A stretch of 64,000 bases of DNA from Kolteria novifilia (GTDB lineage Bacteria; Planctomycetota; Planctomycetia; Kolteriales; Kolteriaceae). How positions within the stretch are numbered: the first letter of the stretch is position 1; every line of letters starts with the position of its first letter. The stretch lies in contig CP036279.1 in the NCBI GenBank assembly GCA_007748055.1, positions 6,882,001-6,946,000 on the forward strand, given 5' to 3'. The notes under the pieces were generated by a model that was given only the letters and a program-made list of their open reading frames with translations, did no database searches and was not told the origin of the DNA. Made by a program: the position numbers and the translations under genes. Below, piece by piece: positions 61,031-64,000 of this stretch.

Positions 61031-64000
61031 TCAGCCCCCCGCGTTGGCCCTGCCACGACGGAGATCCAGCGTAAAGGGAAAATTGGGATTATGTTCCGCA
61101 TTCGGTGTCATCAGCGTGCCACCGGTGTGTCCGATATCCGCGAACCGGGCCGCCCGCCGACTTTCCGCCTCGTTGGCGTTGACGGGGAAACTCTCGGGAT
61201 TCAACCCGCCCGGATGGCCCACGTAGTAGCGACAACCACCAAGGGAACGGTGAAGCCACGTGTCGAGGATGTCGAAAATCAGCGGCTCATCGACCGGAAT
61301 CGTCGGGTGCAAGCAGCTCGGCGGCTGCCACGCCCGATAGCGAACGCCGGCGACGAACTCCCCCACGGTCCCGGTCGGCTGTAGTGGCACTTGCCGACCG
61401 TTGCACGTGACCAGATGACGCGGGTCGGCCATGCCGCTCACTTTAACCTGCATCCGCTCCACGGAGGAGTCGACGTAGCGTGAGGTTCCCCCCATCGCGT
61501 TCTGCTCCCCGAGGACATACCACGGTTCGATCGCTTCCCGCAGTTCGAGATGGACGCCGCGATGGGCGATCTCGCCGATCTTCGGGAAACGGAACTCGAA
61601 GTGGGGCGCGAACCAGTCCGTATCGAACGAAAGCCCAAACCGATTCGTCTCCTCGACGACGTCCTCGAAGTCCTGCTTGAGGAAGTGAGGCAGGAGGAAC
61701 CGGTCGTGAATCCCCGTTCCCCACTCGACCAGTTTGTCGCGGTAGGGCTCGTTCCAAAACCGGGCGACGAGGCCACGAAGCAGTAGCTGTTGCGTCAGGC
61801 TCATGCGAGCGTGCGGCGGCATCTCGAAGGCCCGAAACTCGACCAACCCCAGACGCCCCGTGCTCGATTCGGGCGAGAAGAGCTTGTCGATGCAGAACTC
61901 CGAACGGTGCGTGTTGCCGGTCAAGTCGACCAGGAGATTGCGGAAGACCCGGTCGGTCACCCATGGGGCGATCGTCCCCTGATCGGGCACTTGCTCGAAC
62001 GCGATCTGCAACTCATAGATCGCGTCGCGGCGTCCCTCGTCGACGCGCGGCGCCTGGCTGGTCGGGCCGACGAATTTTCCCGAGAAGAGGTACGAGAGCG
62101 AAGGATGGTTGTGCCAGTAGCCGACGAGGCTTCGCAGAAGATCGGGCCGGCGCAGGAAGGGGCTGTCGGCGGGCGACGGCCCTCCGAGGACAACGTGGTT
62201 GCCGCCGCCGGTGCCGGTGTGCGTTCCGTCCTGGTCGAACTTCTCGGTCCCGAGGCGCGATTGGTGAGCATCCTCGTAGATGCCGGTGGTGATGCCGACC
62301 AGTTCGTCCCAGTCGTGAGCGGGCTGGACGTTGACCTCGATCACGCCGGGGTCGGGCGTGAGCGAGAGATGGTTGATCCGTTGGTCGTGGGGCGGCAGAT
62401 AGCCTTCGATAACGACGGGCGCTCCGAGGGCCTCGGCGGTCTCCTCGACAGCGGCCACCAGGTGCAGATAGGCTTCAAGTCGCTCGGTCGGCGGCATGAA
62501 GACGTGTAAGCGGCCATCGCGCGGCTCGACGCAAAGCGCCGTGCGGATGATGTCCGACGGACCGGCGAACGAGGACGAGAAGTACGGATGCTGGAAGTCG
62601 AAGTCCTTCTCCTCTCCGTTGGCCTCGTGGAAGCCGTCGCCACCGCCGTCACCACCGACTTGGTGGCTGACCAGGGCCGGGCGTCGACGTCGTCCGAGAG
62701 CCGCGCCGGGAATCGAGTGTTGCCGCCGGAGTTCGTCGTACAGCGGAAGCGGCTCGCGTGGAGCCAGCGGATCGAGGGGCGCGGTCAGCGCCGGATCGTT
62801 CTCCGTTCCCACCCACGTAAGCGATTCGAGCGGAAGTCGCAGCCCCATCGGCGAATCGCCGGGAACCAGAAAGAGCTCCTCGGAGCGAACCGGCCACAAG
62901 CCACTGCGCCAGCAGGGTTCCGCCAGCCACCACTGAAACTGCAACGGCAGCACGCAGCCGATCGGCGAGGTGATGCCCTGCTCGAAGACTTTTGCCAATC
63001 GGGCGCGCTCTTGCTCGTCCTCGAGCTTCGAATCGTGAACGTTGACGTTGGACGGAAGCCGCCGTTCCTTCCAGGCGTAGTAGAGGACGTCCTCGTAGCC
63101 GAGGCTGACGTGATCCGGATTGACGGCGAGGCGTTGGGCCACCTCGGTGCTGAATCGCTCGGCGAGGGAAACGTCGTGCCCGTAGTGTTGATTGGGATCG
63201 GCGAGGAGGTCCGGATTCCGCCAGATCGGCTCTTGGTCCCTCCGCCAGTAGCAGCGCAGAGCCCATCGAGGCAGCGGCTCCCCTGGGTACCACTTCCCCT
63301 GCCCGAAGTGGAGCAACCCACCCGTCGAGAAGCGATCCTTGAGTTTGTAGAGCAGCGACGTGGCGAGCTTGAGCTTCGTCGGACCGACCGCCTCCGTGGT
63401 CCACTCGGGCGACTCCATGTCGTCGACCGAGACGAAGGTCGGCTCGCCCCCCATGGTCAAGCGAACGTCGCCGTCGAGCAGCAGCCGGTCGACATCGTGA
63501 CCGAGCAACTCGATGGTGCGCCACGTCTCCTCGGTATAGGGTTTGGTGACGCGCGGGTCCTCGTGGATCCGCTTGACCGACATCGCGAAGTCGAAGGTGT
63601 GATTGCACTCGCCGATCGAACCGGTAATCGGGGCGGCGCTGGCCGGTTCCGGCGTGCATGCCAGCGGGATGTGCCCCTCGCCGGCCAACAGCCCCGACGT
63701 CGGATCGAGCCCGACCCAGCCGGCACCCGGCAAGTAGACCTCCGCCCACGCGTGCAAGTCGGTGAAGTCGTTCTCCGGTCCCTCCGGTCCATCGAGCGGC
63801 TTGACGTCGGCGCTCAATTGGATCAAGTAGCCCGACACGAAGCGCGCGGCCATTCCGAGGTGCCGCAAGATCTGCACCAACAGCCACGCGGAGTCGCGGC
63901 ACGAACCACTCCCCTTCGTCAGCGTCTCCTCGCAGGTTTGGACGCCGGGCTCCATTCGGACGAGATAGCTCACCTCCTTCTGGAGCCTTTGGTTGAGTTC
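61031..64000 (-). CDS. transglutaminase/DUF2126 protein, 5' end cut by window
   Basis: At least 989 residues; the frame is open to the window end (LNQRLQKE precedes the GTG at 63973), so the N-terminus lies beyond. The visible part starts with the transglutaminase core: catalytic Cys in GSGSCRDSAWLL, His in DLHAWAEVYLPG and Asp in GLDPTSG. The rest matches the large DUF2126 region, with TMGGEPTFVS, YLPPHDQRINHLSLTPDPGV, GTGGGNHVVLGG and RLGLVEFRAFEMPPHARMSL; the last group resembles glutamate-cysteine-ligase-like folds. It is 111 bp upstream of the ATP-grasp gene and the likely first gene of the operon. Confidence 0.92.
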   Translation of the reverse strand, partial: ELNQRLQKEVSYLVRMEPGVQTCEETLTKGSGSCRDSAWLLVQILRHLGMAARFVSGYLIQLSADVKPLDGPEGPENDFTDLHAWAEVYLPGAGWVGLDPTSGLLAGEGHIPLACTPEPASAAPITGSIGECNHTFDFAMSVKRIHEDPRVTKPYTEETWRTIELLGHDVDRLLLDGDVRLTMGGEPTFVSVDDMESPEWTTEAVGPTKLKLATSLLYKLKDRFSTGGLLHFGQGKWYPGEPLPRWALRCYWRRDQEPIWRNPDLLADPNQHYGHDVSLAERFSTEVAQRLAVNPDHVSLGYEDVLYYAWKERRLPSNVNVHDSKLEDEQERARLAKVFEQGITSPIGCVLPLQFQWWLAEPCWRSGLWPVRSEELFLVPGDSPMGLRLPLESLTWVGTENDPALTAPLDPLAPREPLPLYDELRRQHSIPGAALGRRRRPALVSHQVGGDGGGDGFHEANGEEKDFDFQHPYFSSSFAGPSDIIRTALCVEPRDGRLHVFMPPTERLEAYLHLVAAVEETAEALGAPVVIEGYLPPHDQRINHLSLTPDPGVIEVNVQPAHDWDELVGITTGIYEDAHQSRLGTEKFDQDGTHTGTGGGNHVVLGGPSPADSPFLRRPDLLRSLVGYWHNHPSLSYLFSGKFVGPTSQAPRVDEGRRDAIYELQIAFEQVPDQGTIAPWVTDRVFRNLLVDLTGNTHRSEFCIDKLFSPESSTGRLGLVEFRAFEMPPHARMSLTQQLLLRGLVARFWNEPYRDKLVEWGTGIHDRFLLPHFLKQDFEDVVEETNRFGLSFDTDWFAPHFEFRFPKIGEIAHRGVHLELREAIEPWYVLGEQNAMGGTSRYVDSSVERMQVKVSGMADPRHLVTCNGRQVPLQPTGTVGEFVAGVRYRAWQPPSCLHPTIPVDEPLIFDILDTWLHRSLGGCRYYVGHPGGLNPESFPVNANEAESRRAARFADIGHTGGTLMTPNAEHNPNFPFTLDLRRGRANAGG

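Overview
The window is GC-rich bacterial chromosome that reads as a planctomycete (phylum Planctomycetota). The evidence is the gene repertoire: three secreted Cys-type sulfatases in a row, a PVC-type membrane-bound dehydrogenase with HEAT-like repeats and a CxxCH haem motif next to an SGNH hydrolase, a Ser/Thr kinase with C-terminal WD40 repeats, a Ser/Thr kinase fused to a formylglycine-generating-enzyme (FGE) fold, and many secreted proteins of unknown function. Species cannot be read from sequence alone. No rRNA, tRNA, prophage, CRISPR or intact transposase was seen.

Layout. 1-7.1 kb: 3' part of a xylulokinase gene, repeat DNA, argC, a small membrane protein, a PQQ-type beta-propeller lipid-free secreted protein and a secreted protein of unknown function. 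7.5-12 kb: a P2A-type cation ATPase flanked on both sides by the same direct repeat, an ECF sigma factor and a possible small protein with a structured leader. 13.4-17.3 kb: a WD40 Ser/Thr kinase converging on, and overlapping, a lipoprotein with an FGE fold. 17.4-18.9 kb: a dense mosaic of tandem, direct and inverted repeats with no credible gene. 18.9-26 kb: a polysaccharide-export-like lipoprotein, a phosphohexosamine/phosphohexose mutase, and the coupled SGNH hydrolase and PVC dehydrogenase pair. 26.2-32.9 kb: a complete hypA-F set for [NiFe]-hydrogenase maturation, with hypBA divergent from hypCD and hypEF, and a 118-bp tandem array between hypD and hypE; no hydrogenase subunit gene lies in the window. 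33.1-43.9 kb: asd, an RND efflux adaptor and pump pair, a membrane-anchored protein, and an ABC ATPase and permease pair. 44-50.8 kb: MITE-like elements, the kinase-FGE fusion, a multi-PAS hybrid histidine kinase, queD and rpmB. 51-56 kb: three sulfatases. 56-64 kb, all on the minus strand: an alpha/beta hydrolase, a transglutaminase-like protein, a circularly permuted ATP-grasp/alpha-E fusion and a large transglutaminase/DUF2126 protein cut by the window end.

How genes work together. Several pairs have overlapping ATGA stop/start codons (SGNH-dehydrogenase, hypC-hypD, adaptor-RND pump, ABC ATPase-permease), so they are probably translationally coupled. The hyp genes would build the NiFe(CN)2CO centre of a hydrogenase encoded elsewhere. 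The two FGE-fold proteins both lack the C-terminal catalytic cysteines of true FGE, so they are poor candidates for the enzyme that activates the three sulfatases. The ATP-grasp/alpha-E/transglutaminase group matches a family of predicted amide-bond-forming (peptide-tagging) operons whose chemistry is not established.

The most striking non-coding content is the number of different palindromic and tandem repeat families. One supplies the last codons and stop of hypF, one abuts a sulfatase stop codon, and one forms matching hairpins ahead of two sulfatase genes.
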